Shown here piece by piece: positions 22,473 through 33,425 of a DNA stretch of 64,000 nucleotides. Origin of the DNA: Closterium sp. Naga37s-1 (taxonomy: Eukaryota > Streptophyta > Zygnematophyceae > Desmidiales > Closteriaceae). The translations under genes were made by a program, and so were the position numbers. The stretch spans positions 1,962,501-2,026,500 of the forward strand of contig CANJKZ010000724.1 in NCBI GenBank assembly GCA_947471745.1, written 5' to 3'. The notes beneath the pieces were generated by a model. It had not been told where the DNA came from, did not search any database, and worked only from the letters and a program-made list of their open reading frames with translations. Within the stretch, counting starts at the first letter, position 1, and every line of letters starts with the position of its first letter.

Positions 22473-24438
22473 TCACCGCCGAGGGTCGGTGACCCTGCAG
22501 GGTTTCTCGCGGATCTGTGGGACTGGGTGCACCCAGAAACCCCCTGGTGTCGCTACATCGGCAGTAGGGTTGCCCAATGCTGGTGCCACTCCCGCAACCG
22601 GCATCCCCCTTGCTGCTGATACTCCCGCACCCTGGAGCAACCCTACTGTTGCATTTGCCGCACCATTGCTCCCGCCTATTATTGCAACTTCAGCACCAGC
22701 GATCCCGCCTTCGTTTGCAACTATCGCACCCGGGTTGCCGCATGCAGTTGCAGCTCCCGCACACGGGAGCAACCCCGCGGTTGCAACTCCTGCACCCGAT
22801 ATCCCGCCTGCTGATGCATCTCCCGCACCCAGGACCCTACCTGGTGATGCATCTCCCGCACCTAGGACCCCGCCTGCTGATGCATCTCCCGCACCCAAGA
22901 CCCCGCCTGCTGATGCATCTCCCGCACCTAGGACCCCGCCTGCTGATGCAACTACCTCACCCGGGAGCAACCCTGTTGTTGACACGCCCGCACCCGAAAT
23001 CCCGCATGATGTCGCAACTCTGGCACTCGGGATCCCCCCTTCGTTGGTATCTCCCGCACCCGGGATCCCGCCTGCTGTTGCAACTCCCGCACCCAAGATC
23101 CCGCTTGCAGTTGCAACTCCCGCACCCGGGAACAACCCTGCTGGTGACACGCCCGCACCTGGAATCCCGCCTGATATTGCAACTCCCGCACCCGGGATCC
23201 CGCATGCTCTTGCATCGCCCGCACCCGGGATACCGCTGCATGTAGCAACGCCCGCACCCGGGATCAACCCTGCTGTTGACACGCCCGCACCCGGAATCCC
23301 GCCTGATGTTGCAACTCCCACACCCGGGAGAAACCATGCTGTTGACACGCCCGCACCCGGAATCATGCCTGACGTTGCAACTCCCGCACCTAGGATCCCG
23401 CCTGCTGTTGCAACTCCCGCACCCAGGATCCCGCTTGCAGTTGCAACTCCCGCACCCGGGAACAACCCTGCTGGTGACACGCCCGCACTCGGAATACCCC
23501 CTGATATTGCAACTCCCGCACCCGGGATCCCGCATGCTCTTGCATCGCCCGCACCCGGGATATCGCTGCATGTAGCAACGCCCGCACCCGGGATCAACCC
23601 TGCTGTTGACACGCCCGCACCCGGAATCACGCCTGATGTTGCAACTCCTGCACCCGGGAGAAACCATGCTGTTGACACGCCCGCACCCGGAATCATGCAT
23701 GACGTTGCAACTCCCGCACCCGGGATCCCGCCTGATGTTGCAACTCCCGAACCCGGGATCAACCCTGCTGTTGATCCACCCGCTCCCGGCATCCCACCTA
23801 ATGTTGCAGCACCGACATCTGTGATCCCGCCTGCGGTTGCAACACCCGCACCCGGGATCCCCCCAGCAGGTAAAACACACCCTTGTGTCAGCACCGGAAA
23901 CTCGCCCCGTCTAGACGTGGACAACGTCCTGTTTTGCACATTCCCCCTATTTGCTGGAGGCGGCAGGTGCACCTGGACTGGTGAACTCTGTGCTGCAGGC
24001 ACGGCGAAAGTGGCGGGCAGCGATGTAGGCATGATTCCCGTATCTGCTGCAAGACCAGATTCGGTGTAAGGCTGCTGGACCGTTCGAGCTGCACCACCAC
24101 CCGATGCACCAGCCTCGTTGCTTCGGTCCAGATGTTGCGTATCACACCCGATTCTAGCCGCAAGCAAGGCGAACCCCTGTTTGAGTTGTGACACGGTGTC
24201 CGACAGCATATCGTGACTCTTACCCCACTTGAATACTAGGTACTTCAGTTCCTCGATATCCTTGAAGGCGCAGTCGATCTGCGCCCCGTACATGTTGTCG
24301 GACGCGATCAAGTCCTTCACCTTTGTCTCGATGTCCATGTCCAACTCTATCACGTCCTCCTCGCGGTCGTCGTCTGACTGAGGTTGCGGCGGTGGAACCA
24401 CACCCGTAAGCCGCAAACTCTCCAGCAGTTGTCGTTGG
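22473..24438 (-). CDS. Long exon of the Ulp1-type gene, downstream part with 11-residue repeats
   Basis: This continues the exon at 31866-32040. With the Copia element and one target-duplication copy set aside, the frame runs on without a break (CQAGQ...QLLESLRL). First comes an acidic, helical region (DDDREEDVIELDMDIETKV; later LVFKWGKSHDMLSDTV). About 440 residues of an 11-residue repeat follow, of the type IPGAGVATSGG, encoded by a 33-bp minisatellite. The repeat is small-residue-rich and probably disordered. The frame ends at a stop near 22473; AP2-like coding lies a little further on. The function of this part is unknown. Confidence 0.55.
22620..23870. repeat. 33-bp coding minisatellite with a 330-bp higher-order repeat
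   Basis: Roughly 38-40 units resembling CCCGCACCCGGGATCCCGCC (plus strand) plus about 13 variable bases. Ten consecutive units form a block of 330 bp that is present twice: GAAACCATGCTGTTGACACG occurs near 23331 and again near 23661. Frame is kept on the minus strand, and a proline-rich frame is also open on the plus strand as a by-product. Confidence 0.9.
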
Positions 24439-24573
24439 TGTGAAAATGAAGAACAAGGATGGTTGAACTATGAATGAAGTGAGTACATATAGGAAACCCT
24501 AATTGGGTTGTACCCCCTATGGGATACCCCACTATAGCCTACACAACAGCATAAGCTATATAATGTTCTGACA
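24439..24573 (-). repeat. 3' LTR of the whole-looking Copia element
   Basis: TGTGAAAATG...TTCTGACA on the plus strand, 135 bp, with the telo-box GAAACCCTAATTGGG inside. The inner edge abuts the polypurine tract. Confidence 0.93.
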
Positions 24574-24778
24574 CACCCCCATAGGCAAAGTGGGGGAGAA
24601 CAAGGGGTCACAAGACCAGTCAAGCAAAGCAGAGCAAGCTCAGGGTGGATCACAAAGTCACCACACAGTCCGAGCACAACGACAAGGCCGAAAGGCCAGT
24701 TCACATGCAGGAGTACACATATATATATAGAGCTAGACAAGCAAGAGCAGGTATATATATGTAACAGTACAAGCAAGG
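24574..24778 (-). other. Conserved Copia 3' UTR and polypurine tract
   Basis: This segment of about 200 bp, between the stop codon and the 3' LTR, is shared by all the short-LTR Copia elements here (near 14256-14450, 35902-36130, 54241-54437, 63168-63374 and, in the remnant, 8405-8519). Its LTR-proximal part reads ACTTTGCCTATGGGGGTG on the sense strand. Its conservation exceeds that of the neighbouring LTRs, which suggests a cis-acting role. Confidence 0.75.
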
Positions 24779-27700
24779 TCAAGAAGAGAGCAAGTGAGGC
24801 AAGACAGGTACAAGACCCAGCTGGGTGCAGAAGCGCTGATGGTCACAAGGCGCAAGTGCCTTGGTGAACACATCAGCAGTGTTGGCCTCAGAGGCCACGT
24901 AAACAAGTCGCAACTGACCACGCTGCTGCAGCTCACGAGCAAGAAAGTAACGGAGAGCAATGTGCTTCGTTCTGTGCTCCAAGCGCTGCTCTCGACACAA
25001 GGCCAGCATGGCTTTGTTGTCTACGTACAGCACTGGAGGAGAACGAGGCGGCTCTCCAAGGTCAGTCAGCAGGTAGGTGAGCCAGCGAAGCTCCTGTGCA
25101 GCCATGGCCCCGGCGTAGATCTCAGCCTCACAACTGGAGCTGAGAACAGAGGACGAGCGAGTAGCCCGCCACGAGACAGAGCCGGAACCAAGACTGAAGG
25201 TGTAACCCTGCGACGACCGCTGTGTAGCCTGGTCGTCTGCCCAAGAAGCGTCCGCGTGCCCAGTGAGGACCACTGGACTCCGCCCTCCAAGCACTAGCCC
25301 CATGCCCGACGTACTGCACAAGTAGCGCAACACCCTCTTAGCTGCAGCCATGTGCTCTGGTCGGTGTCTCCCAGGAGCAACATAGCGTGCGAGAATGCTA
25401 AGAGGGTATGCAAGGTCAGGTCGTGTACAGGTCATCAGGTACATGAGGCAGCCAACAAGCTCTGGGTACGGGCCACTCGACTCTACGGACTCATCCGAAG
25501 GCAGAGCTGAGAGCGAGTGGCGAGTAGACAGAGGAGTGGCCTGAGGCGAGGAGTACGTGAAGCCGAAGCGCTGAAGGACCTGCTGCACCATGTGTGACTG
25601 AGTCAAGGTAATGGTGCGGCGTGCTCTGTCCCGAGTGATCTGCAAGCCAAGGTAGCTGCGCAGTTCACCCAGGTCTGTGCACGTGTGTCTCTTCTGCAGC
25701 TCGGACTTCACGTAGGCTAGTCCAGCAGTGTCAGCTGTGGCAAAGACCAAGTCGTCGACGTACACGAGGACGTAGAACGGCGGCAAAGAAGTGTCGGTGC
25801 GCAGAAACAACGACGGGTCAGCAGTAGAGGGAGCAAACCCAAGAGCCGCAAGCGTAGTCCTCAGTGTGTCGTGCCACTCACGCGGTGCCTGGCGGAGACC
25901 GTAGACTGGCCGTCGGAGGCTCCACTGGGTGCCAGGAGGAAAAGTCCCAGTGAAGCCAGGTGGACGGCGCAGCCAGATCTCCTCGTGCAGGCTACCCTGC
26001 AAGAAAGCAGTACTGAAGTCAAGAGAGTGGAGCTCATAGTCGCGCTGAGCGGCTATGTGTAGCAGCACCCGAAGAGTGGTCATCTTCGGGGTGGGAGAGA
26101 AGGTCTGAAAGTAGTCAACTCCCTGCCGCTGACTGAAGCCACGAGCGACGTACCGCGCCTTGAAGACAGGTGGAGAGCCCGGCGGCCGCTTCACCCTGAA
26201 GATCCACATGCCACTGACGATGTTCGCCCCAGGAGGGGGAACCGCGTCAACGTAGGTGCCTGTGGACTTCCAGGACGCCATCTCTGCATCCATAGCTGCC
26301 TGCCACTGAGAGGAGTAGGGACCCTCTACGGCCTCCGCGTAAGAGCGCGGAGTCGGGATGTCAAGTGCATCCGGGTCTCCCTCAGGGGCAAGTAGTACGG
26401 ACGCGAGATGAGGTGAAGCAGCAGCCAGACACCGGAACTCCTCCTGCCTGTCCTCAAGGACGTCCGTGCCAAGAGCACACTCACCCCCGACGGACGGAGG
26501 ACAGACAGACGCAGACTCAGCAACAAGACCGGCAGCGTAGTCTAGACGACAGCGAGCAGCAAAGTCGACGAGCTCAGCAACAAGCGCAGACGCAGCAGTG
26601 GACTCAAAAGAGGGGTCAGTGACGACAGTAGCAAGGAGACGTGTGACAGCAGGACTGGCAGCACGAAGAGAGTCCGACTCCGGGTCAGGAAGAGCAGGAA
26701 GAGAGGACTCAGGAGGAGAAGGCAAAGGGGCACGCAGAGGAGCAGTGGACGGACGCAGAGACATCCGGTGCGTGCCAGGGACAGGAGGAGGACGCTGACG
26801 CGAACCACGACCACTAGTGCGAGCAGCACGGACAGGCGACGCAGGGCGAGACGCAGGCTCACGACGCTCAGCAAGACCTCCAGTAGGACCAGTGTAGGGA
26901 GAAGGAGCGGGCAGTGGGGAGGCCGGCCGTAACTGTAACTGTGACAGGACAGGCTGTGGACACTCTAAGGGAGGAGGAGGACCAGTAGAAGGCGGGAGAC
27001 CAAGAACCTGCTGAAGGAGCGGAACGAAGTACGGTCTAGGCCGCGCGGCGACTCCAGACACAGCAGGGACAGCACCAGTACCCCCAGCGGCAGCACCAGC
27101 GCCAGCAGCACCTCCAGCTCCAGGACCTCCAGCAGCACCAGTAGCACCCCCAGCAGGACCGCCTCCAGGACCGAAAGCAGTAGCCTCAGCGTCAACGCCC
27201 TCAGCAGCTCCAGCTCCAGTACCTCCGGGACCCGCGGCACCAGCACCCTCAGTAGCCGAAGAACCTCCAGCTCCAGCAGCACGCCTCCAGCGCCGGGCAA
27301 GCCACTCGCGCAGCTCCTGTGGAGAGAGGGGCTCCCGCCGAGGCGAAGCACCCGGAGAACCGCCAGGTCCCGCACCGCCAGACGCCACAAGGGGAGGTCC
27401 AGTGGCCGCAGGCTCCGCAGCACCAGGCTCAGCACCTCCAGACGCAGCACCCCCTGGCTCAGCACCCCCAGTAGCAGCACCCCACGGCTCAGCACCCCCA
27501 GACTCCGCACCCCCAGGCTCAGTACCCCCCGTCGCAGCACCCCCAGGCTCAGCACTCCCAGACTCCGCACCCCAAGGCTCAGCACCCCCAGTCGCAGTAC
27601 CCCCAGGCTCAGCACCCCCAGACTCAGCACCCCCAGGCTCAGCACCCGCAGCAGGACCAGAGTCACCAGCAACCTCGACCGGCTCGACTGCGTCTACCTG

Positions 27701-29639
27701 GGACACACCTGAAGGGGCAGGACCCTGAGGGGGTAGGGGGTCTACCGGGGGGGGACCTGGCACAAGGAAGTGCGGTGGCGGGGGGAGGGAAGGAGTGCGG
27801 TAGGGGAAGAGGCGGTAGAAGGGGACTGACTCGTCGAACGTGACGTCCTGGGAGGACAGAACACGACGAGAGGAGGGGTGGTAGAACTGCCACCCTGGAG
27901 CGTCAGGGGGGAAGCCGAGGAAGACACAGGGAGCAGCACGAGGGGACAGCTTGTCCGCAGACAAGTCGCGGACAAACGCCCGAGATCCCCAGACACGGAA
28001 CGCAGACGCATCGCCGACCTTCCCCGTCCACAGCAGAGCTGGGGAGGTCTCCGGCCGGGAGACCCTGGGGTGAAGGTTGATCTGATGCGCCGCGTACCGA
28101 ACCGCAAACGGCCACAGAAAATGGGGGGCAGCCGCATGCATCATGGACGTACGAGCGACGTCCATGACCATGCCAATGCGGCGCTCAGCAATCCCATTTT
28201 GCTGTGGAGAGTCCGGAAGCGTAAAGGTCTGGCGGATGCCTCGTGCACGACAGTAGGCTCGCAGAAGGCCAGAGGAGAACTCTCCACCTCGGTCAGAGTG
28301 CAGACGCAGAACAGGAAAGTCCGAGCCGAAGCTCCTCCTGAGCTGGAGACGAGCTGCGCGGATCCAGTCGATCAACACCTCAGTGACCTCACCCTTGCTG
28401 CGCAAGGGGAAGACTGTGGTGTAACGCGAGTAGTCGTCAACCACCAGCAGGAAGTAGCGCTCGTGACCCTGCCCACGGACGCGGGCGGGGCCCCACACGT
28501 CCATGTGAAGCGTCTGCAGAGGAGCCTCTGTGGGGGGAAACTGGGAGGAGTGGGGGGCAGCCCGGAGCCGCCCCTCGACACAGGGGACACAAGAAGGTCC
28601 GGGTCCCGAAGGAAGGGGAGGGAGAGACCGGGGAAGACCAGAGACAAGGACACGGGAAGCCATGCCCCGAAGACGAAGCAAGGAGGGGTGGCCAAGACGG
28701 TGGTGCCACAGGAGAGTCTCGTGAGACAGGCGGCGACACGAGCAGGGGGCAGACTCAGGACCAGACCTGGACGCAGCAGCAAACACCTGACCCGACGCAG
28801 CTACCTGGCCAGACGCAGGGACAGGAGGAGACGCAGTGGTCAGTGTGTAGAGACTCGACCCTGGCCGACGCGAGAACGTGGCCAGGTGTCGGCCTGTGCG
28901 GGCATCCGAGCAGTGGGTCACCCGCTGACTCGCAGGAGTAAACTGGTGAACCCCCGCATCCTGCAGGTCAGCACCACTCACCAAGTTCGTCGAGAACGAG
29001 GGGAGGTACAGACCAGACAAGGTGCCCGAGGGGGCAGCCGGACACGGGAGGACAGTGGAGAAGTGAGAGAGGACAGGACCCCCAGAGGGGTCAGCCAGGG
29101 AGACTGCAACCGGCCGGCCAAGCGGCGTGAGTGTGGTGCGGTCTCGAAAGAAGGAGCGAGAAGCCCCTGAGTCAAGTGTGAAGGTGAGGGAGGCCGAAGC
29201 CGACGCAGTACCTGAGAGCGCAGCCTCACCAGTACCTGAGAGTGCAGACGCACTGGCACCTAGAGCAGCAGCCGCAGAAGTACCTGGCGCAGCAGTACCA
29301 ATGCCCGGGTCGGGCGGGAAACACTGGTAACAGTCACCCTCCTCACTAATAGTCACAGCATACATGGCAGCAAGGATAGCATCAAAGTCAAGATCAAAGA
29401 CAGCTACGCCAGCCCTAGACAGCTCTCCCCAACGGGGAATCTCACTGGCCTCGGGGAACTGCTGATGCCAAGCGTCCGTCAGGCGGCCAAAGCAGCGCTG
29501 AGTGGGGTGCGCACCCCCACACTGCTCACCCGCTCGGTCACCGGAACGAAGGACGTAGGTGCACGGACCAAAACCCCCACCCCGCTGACGCTGCGTGTAC
29601 CACTCACGGAGCTGCTGGGGCGGGGGGATGTCCCGCGAA

Positions 29640-29674
<35 letters not shown>

Positions 29675-30712
29675 ACGCTGGCCACCACCAGGGCCGCTAC
29701 GCTGCGGGGCACCACCCCGACCAGCTCCACCCCCTCCGCCACCGCTGCCTCCACCTCCACCACCACCGCTGCCTCCGCTCCCACCGCTGCCGCCACCACC
29801 GCCTCCTCCTCCGCTGCTGCCACCGCCACCACCGCCCCCGCCACCACTCCCACCGCCACCCCCACTCCCTCCTCCGCCTCCACCGCCTCCTCCACCGCCC
29901 CCGCCAGCTCCACCCGCGCCCTTGCCCCCCTTGCCCCTGCCAGGGCGGCGTCTCCCGCTAGGGGCAGACGCCGCGCAGACCGACTCAAGACCAAGCAGGT
30001 CGGCAGCAGCAGCAGAGGCAACAGAGGGCAGCAGGGGGGAAGGAGAACACCCCTCAAAGATGGGGGTGCGAGGGTCACCACGAGAGGCTCCTACAGCGAC
30101 GATGCTCTTCTCCGCCGCCAGGAGGGACTTCTCGAGGAGGTCGACAGTGAGAGTGGTGGGACAGACCGAGAGGTAGTGGTCCCTGACTACGCGAAGGGAG
30201 TCAGGGAGGCGTGTGACTATGTAATAGAGAGTGATGTACATGGGGGGGGGGTTCTTGGCGCAGAACTCAGCAGGAAGGGCGGCGCGGTAGCGAGTGTCAC
30301 TAGTGCGGAGGTGCGTAATGAGGTCAGCGACAGTGGGAAAGGCAGTAAGGTCAGGAAAGAGGTACGGTAGCATGAGGCGACTCAGGGCAGCAGTGGCAGG
30401 GGAAGAGTAGCGCGCAACTACAGCGTCGTACAAGGTCTGAGCACTCTTGTACTGACTAAAGTGCGCGCGCTCAGTGGTAGGCAGGTGGCGACGCACAGCA
30501 AGACGTGCAGCAGCATCGCGGGTGGCCCACTGAGAGCGAACAGTGGGGTCAGCATCAGTAGCAGGGGCAGGAGAGGCGCCAGAGGTGAGGTCAAAGAGGG
30601 AAAGACCGTCCGCCCTATCGCACTGTAAGAACAGCTGCAGGTCGTCGACCCAGACCTCAAAGTCAATGGCTCGACCCTCAGCGTCAAAAGCGAGGACACT
30701 AGGGGTAGCCAT
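24779..30712 (-). CDS. Copia gag-pol polyprotein, single open frame
   Basis: The start is placed at the ATG giving MATPSVLAFDAEG, which is the same start as in the sister elements; an upstream in-frame ATG exists near 30754. Order: UBN2-type gag; a glycine-only linker; a Cys/His finger (CTYV...CGGAHPTQRC); retropepsin (FTLDSGASRSFF); integrase with HHCC (WHHRLGHPSL...CVPC) and D,D,E (DVWGP, HSDRGGEF, ERRIG); a repeat linker (GGAEP); RT with YVDD; and RNase H (YVDNKAM) ending near LVPVLPHLL. About 1,980 codons is long for Copia because of the two low-complexity linkers. It encodes capsid, protease, integrase and reverse transcriptase. Confidence 0.93.
29640..29935 (-). repeat. Glycine-codon (GGN) tract in gag
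   Basis: This GGN-rich tract encodes an almost pure glycine stretch with scattered serines between the gag fold and the Cys/His finger. Equivalent tracts occur at about 41.03-41.25, 49.33-49.52 and 58.05-58.24 kb in three other elements. A short CAG run (poly-Gln) sits beside it. Confidence 0.9.
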
Positions 30713-30779
30713 GACGACGACAGACGAGCAGTGCAAGCAGTAGGGGAAGGGCACGCAGTCACAGTGGGGCTGTGCTCAC

Positions 30780-31645
30780 CGGACAGGGCAGGTCGGGCGG
30801 CTCGGCTGCTCAGCGGCTCGGCGGCAGGGCGGCGCGGCTGCTGGGCGGCTCGGCTGTTGGGCGGCTCGGCGGCAGTGCGGCTCGGCTCCCGGGCGGCTCG
30901 GCGGCAGGGCGGCTCGGCTCCCGGGCGGCTCGGCGGCAGTGCGGCTCGGCTCCCGGGCGGCTCGGCGGCAGGGCGGCTCGGCTCCCGGCGGTGCCGCTGC
31001 TAGGCGGCTCCCGCAGGTAGGGCGGCGGTAGGACCGCAGGTAGGGCGGCGGGCGGGCCGTAGGTAGGGCGGCGGGCGGGCCGCAGGCAGGGCGGCGGTAG
31101 GGCCGCAAGTAGGGCGGCGGGCGGGCCTCAGGTAGGGCGGCGGTAGGGCCGCAAGTAGGGCGGCGGGCGGGCCGCAGGTAGGGCGGCGGTAGGGCCGCAA
31201 GTAGGGCGGCGGGCGGGCCGCAGGTAGGGCGGCGGGCGGGCCGCAGGTAGGGCGGCGGGCGGGCCGCAGGTAGGGTGGCGGGCGGGCCGCGACGTGAGGG
31301 CGGCGGGGCCGCTGTAGTGGGGCGGCGGGGCCGCTTAGCAGAGGGCGGCGGGGCCGCGTGAGCAGGGCGGCGGGGCCGCGTGAGCAGGGCGGCGGGGCCG
31401 CGAAGCAGAGGGCGGGCGGGCCGCGACGTGAGGGCGGCGGGGCCGCTGTAGTAGGGCGGCGGGGCCGCTTAGCAGAGGGCGGCGGAGCCGCGTGAGCAGG
31501 GCGGCGGGGCCGCGAAGTAGAGGGCGGCTGGGCCGCGCGAGCAGGGCGGCGGGGCCGCGAAGGAAGGGCGGCGGGGCCGCGTTAGTAGGGCGGCGGGGCC
31601 GCGTAGGGAGGGCGGCGGGGCCGCGAGGGGCGACACGGAGGGTCG
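30780..31645 (-). repeat. GC-rich tandem-repeat leader in three blocks
   Basis: Block one repeats GGCGGCTCGGCTCCCGG-like units (about 30780-30990). Block two repeats GGCGGGCGGGCCGCAGGTA (about 31010-31290). Block three repeats GGCGGCGGGGCCGC with short spacers (about 31300-31640). The array fills the 5' leader between the primer site and gag. Confidence 0.9.
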
Positions 31646-31730
31646 CTAAAAAAAAAAGGAAAACGCGCCTCGGGGCGCGCTTCGGTGGGCCCTAGAAGCA
31701 GTCCCTAGGAGGGGACCTGCTCTGATTCCA

Positions 31731-31865
31731 TGTGAAAATGAAGAACAAGGATGGTTGAACTATGAATGAAGTGAGTACATATAGGAAACCCTAATTGGGT
31801 TGTACCCCCTATGGGATACCCCACTATAGCCTACACAACAGCATAAGCTATATAATGTTCTGACA
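31731..31865 (-). repeat. 5' LTR of the whole-looking Copia element
   Basis: 135 bp, identical by eye to 24439-24573. It is followed by GTTGG, the right target duplication. The primer site lies immediately to its left on the plus strand. Confidence 0.93.
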
Positions 31866-32040
31866 GTTGGCCAGCCTGGCAAGCCAAACTCTGCATGTCC
31901 CGCCGGTACTGATCCCCGCCGTAAGACAACTGGGCGCCCATTTCCATGTCCTCGAAACAGCGCTTCACCAGCTCCTTGATGAACATGCAAACGTAAACGC
32001 CACAGTCAACTTTGTTAACCTGTTGAGGGACCTGAGAGTA
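31866..32040 (-). CDS. Ulp1/C48 protease exon with the catalytic Gln and Cys
   Basis: After a consensus acceptor (TTTTACCCACAG at about 32041-32052, minus strand) the translation reads YSQVPQQVNKVDCGVYVCMF and then IKELVKRCFEDMEMGAQL. Q-x(5)-DCG is the oxyanion Gln and nucleophile Cys signature of the Ulp1 (SUMO protease-like, C48) family, and V-F/Y-V-C-x-F-I-K is typical after it. The reading frame passes in phase into 24438-22473 once the Copia insertion is set aside. Family members remove SUMO-like modifiers or process precursors; many plant members are carried by transposons, so the substrate is unknown. Confidence 0.75.
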
Positions 32041-32166
32041 CTGTGGGTAAAAGACACACAGAGAACAAATGCATTACCGATGTCCAAGCAGTTAGTCAAC
32101 ACTTATCAACAACCCTCGGCACCCAATGAGGGTGTGAAGGTGACGTTTGAAGGATGTAATACTTAC

Positions 32167-32293
32167 GTGCACAGGCACGCTGTTGACGCGTGTGAGGCGG
32201 CGGTAGACATATGCACCGGACAGTTCGGGCAATGCTTTCTTCAAGGCTCTACCGAGAAGCCTGCTCAAGGGGTGACGAAGGTACAACAAGCAC
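32167..32293 (-). CDS. Ulp1-type gene, internal exon
   Basis: Bounded by an acceptor (AATGGTTCAG, minus strand) and a donor (GTAAGTATTA). It encodes about 42 residues (CLLYLRHPLSRLLGRALKKA, then LPELSGAYVYRRL) that fit the helix between the catalytic Asp and the Gln-Cys segment of the C48 fold. Both introns are short (about 71 and 126 bp), in keeping with a plant nuclear gene. Confidence 0.6.
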
Positions 32294-32364
32294 CTGAACC
32301 ATTAAAAAACAACACACACGCACTAACGGCATATCACCATGACATTTGCACATAAAGCACTCAC

Positions 32365-32584
32365 AAGTTGACACTCCCAAAAATGCTCTCTTTCATCGAC
32401 ATGTGGTACGTTGTCGAGTCGAAAAGGAAAGCCGTTGGCGCCACATCTTCTTTGACACTAAACTCCTCGTCGGTTTTCAACAACAGGCCCGCGTCCTTTA
32501 CAACCACAAGGCTGTAATGCTTTGGTAGTGGCTTCCTGCAAGGTATGAAAAAGATATACAAATGACACGTGTTAGTGAGGCAAC
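32365..32584 (-). CDS. Ulp1/C48 protease exon with the catalytic His and Asp; 5' side cut by an insertion
   Basis: The minus strand encodes YIFFIPCRKPLPKHYSLVVV, then about 25 residues, then FLFDSTTYH, ending at a donor GTGAGTGC. I-P-x(7)-H-Y-S-L-V-V-V and F-D-S are the His and Asp motifs of Ulp1-like proteases. With the downstream exon, all four catalytic positions (H, D, Q, C) are present. An alternative acceptor (TACCTTGCAG) near 32536 could start the exon later, but the conserved I-P strand argues that coding continues up to the fold-back element at 32585. Upstream coding was not found beyond 34309. Confidence 0.65.
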
Positions 32585-32859
32585 TGTCAGAATGTTATAA
32601 TTGTCTAGCCTGCAGTGGGGTACTCTATAGCGAGTACAACCCAATTAGGGTTTTACTATATGTATGCCAACTGCTGCTAGTGCAACCTCTCTTCTTCCAT
32701 TCCTCATTCTTCACATGCTATCAGAGCATCTACGCTCCTGGCCTGTGGGCCCACCTAACTGCTTCCGCTGCTACTCTGTGCGTTGCACGCCACGTTGCGT
32801 GCGACGAATTTTTTCTTCCCCTCGCGCCACCCTTAGCGGCCCCGTCGCCGCCCTTCTAG

Positions 32860-33425
32860 GCCCCTCGAGGCCCCTTCGCGGCCCCGTCGCCGAACCTAGC
32901 GGCCCCGTTGCTGCCCTTCCAGGCCCCTCGCGGCCCCTTCGCGGCCCCGTCGCCGCCCCTAGCGGCCCCGTCGCCGACCTTTCAGGCCCCTCGCGGCCCC
33001 TTCGCGGCCCCGTCGCCGCCCCTAGCGGCCCGTCGCCGCCCTTCCAGGCCCCTCGCGGCCCCTTCGCGGCCCCGTCGCCGCCCCTATCGGCCCCGTCGCC
33101 GCCTCCAGCGGCCCCGTCGCCGCCCCTAGCGGCCCCGTTGCCGCCCTTCCAGGCCCCTCGCGGCCCCTTCGCGGCCCCGTCGCCGCCCCTAGCGGCCCCG
33201 TCGCCGACCTTTCAGGCCCCTCGCGGCCCCTTCGCGGCCCCGTCGCCGCCCCTAGCGGCCCGTCGCCGCCCTTCCAGGCCCCTCGCGGCCCCTTCGCGGC
33301 CCCGTCGCTGCCCCTATCGGCCCCGTCGCCGCCTCCAGCGGCCCCGTCCCCGCCCCTATCGGCCCCGTCGCCGCCTCCAGCGGCCCCGTTGCCGCCCCTT
33401 GCGGCCCCGTCGCCGCCCCTTTTGG
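32860..33425 (+). repeat. GC-rich tandem repeats in the fold-back element leader
   Basis: Repeats built from GGCCCCGTCGCCGCCCCTAGC and GGCCCCTCGCGGCCCCTTCGC-like units, about 21 bp each, in longer blocks of roughly 240 bp that occur twice (for example around 32930-33120 and 33165-33350). A proline/alanine/arginine-rich frame stays open by composition only. Confidence 0.85.

Larger units (their letters stand above)
24439..31865 (-). mobile_element. Copia element with identical 135-bp LTRs; looks whole
   Basis: GTTGG at 24434-24438 and 31866-31870 is a perfect 5-bp target duplication. Both LTRs are 135 bp (24439-24573 and 31731-31865) and I see no difference between them. On the minus strand the parts are: 5' LTR, primer site (TGGAATCAGAGC), GGGCCCACC box (31684-31692), poly-T tract, GC-rich tandem-repeat leader (30.78-31.65 kb), one uninterrupted gag-pol frame, the shared 3' UTR, a CTATGGGGGTG polypurine tract, and the 3' LTR. 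It looks whole and very young. It splits an exon of the Ulp1-type gene. Confidence 0.95.

Noticed and set aside
22600-23880. Possible CRISPR-like array (regular short repeats)
   Set aside because: Units are contiguous 33-bp copies without unique spacers, keep a reading frame and lie in a eukaryotic spliced gene; this is a minisatellite.
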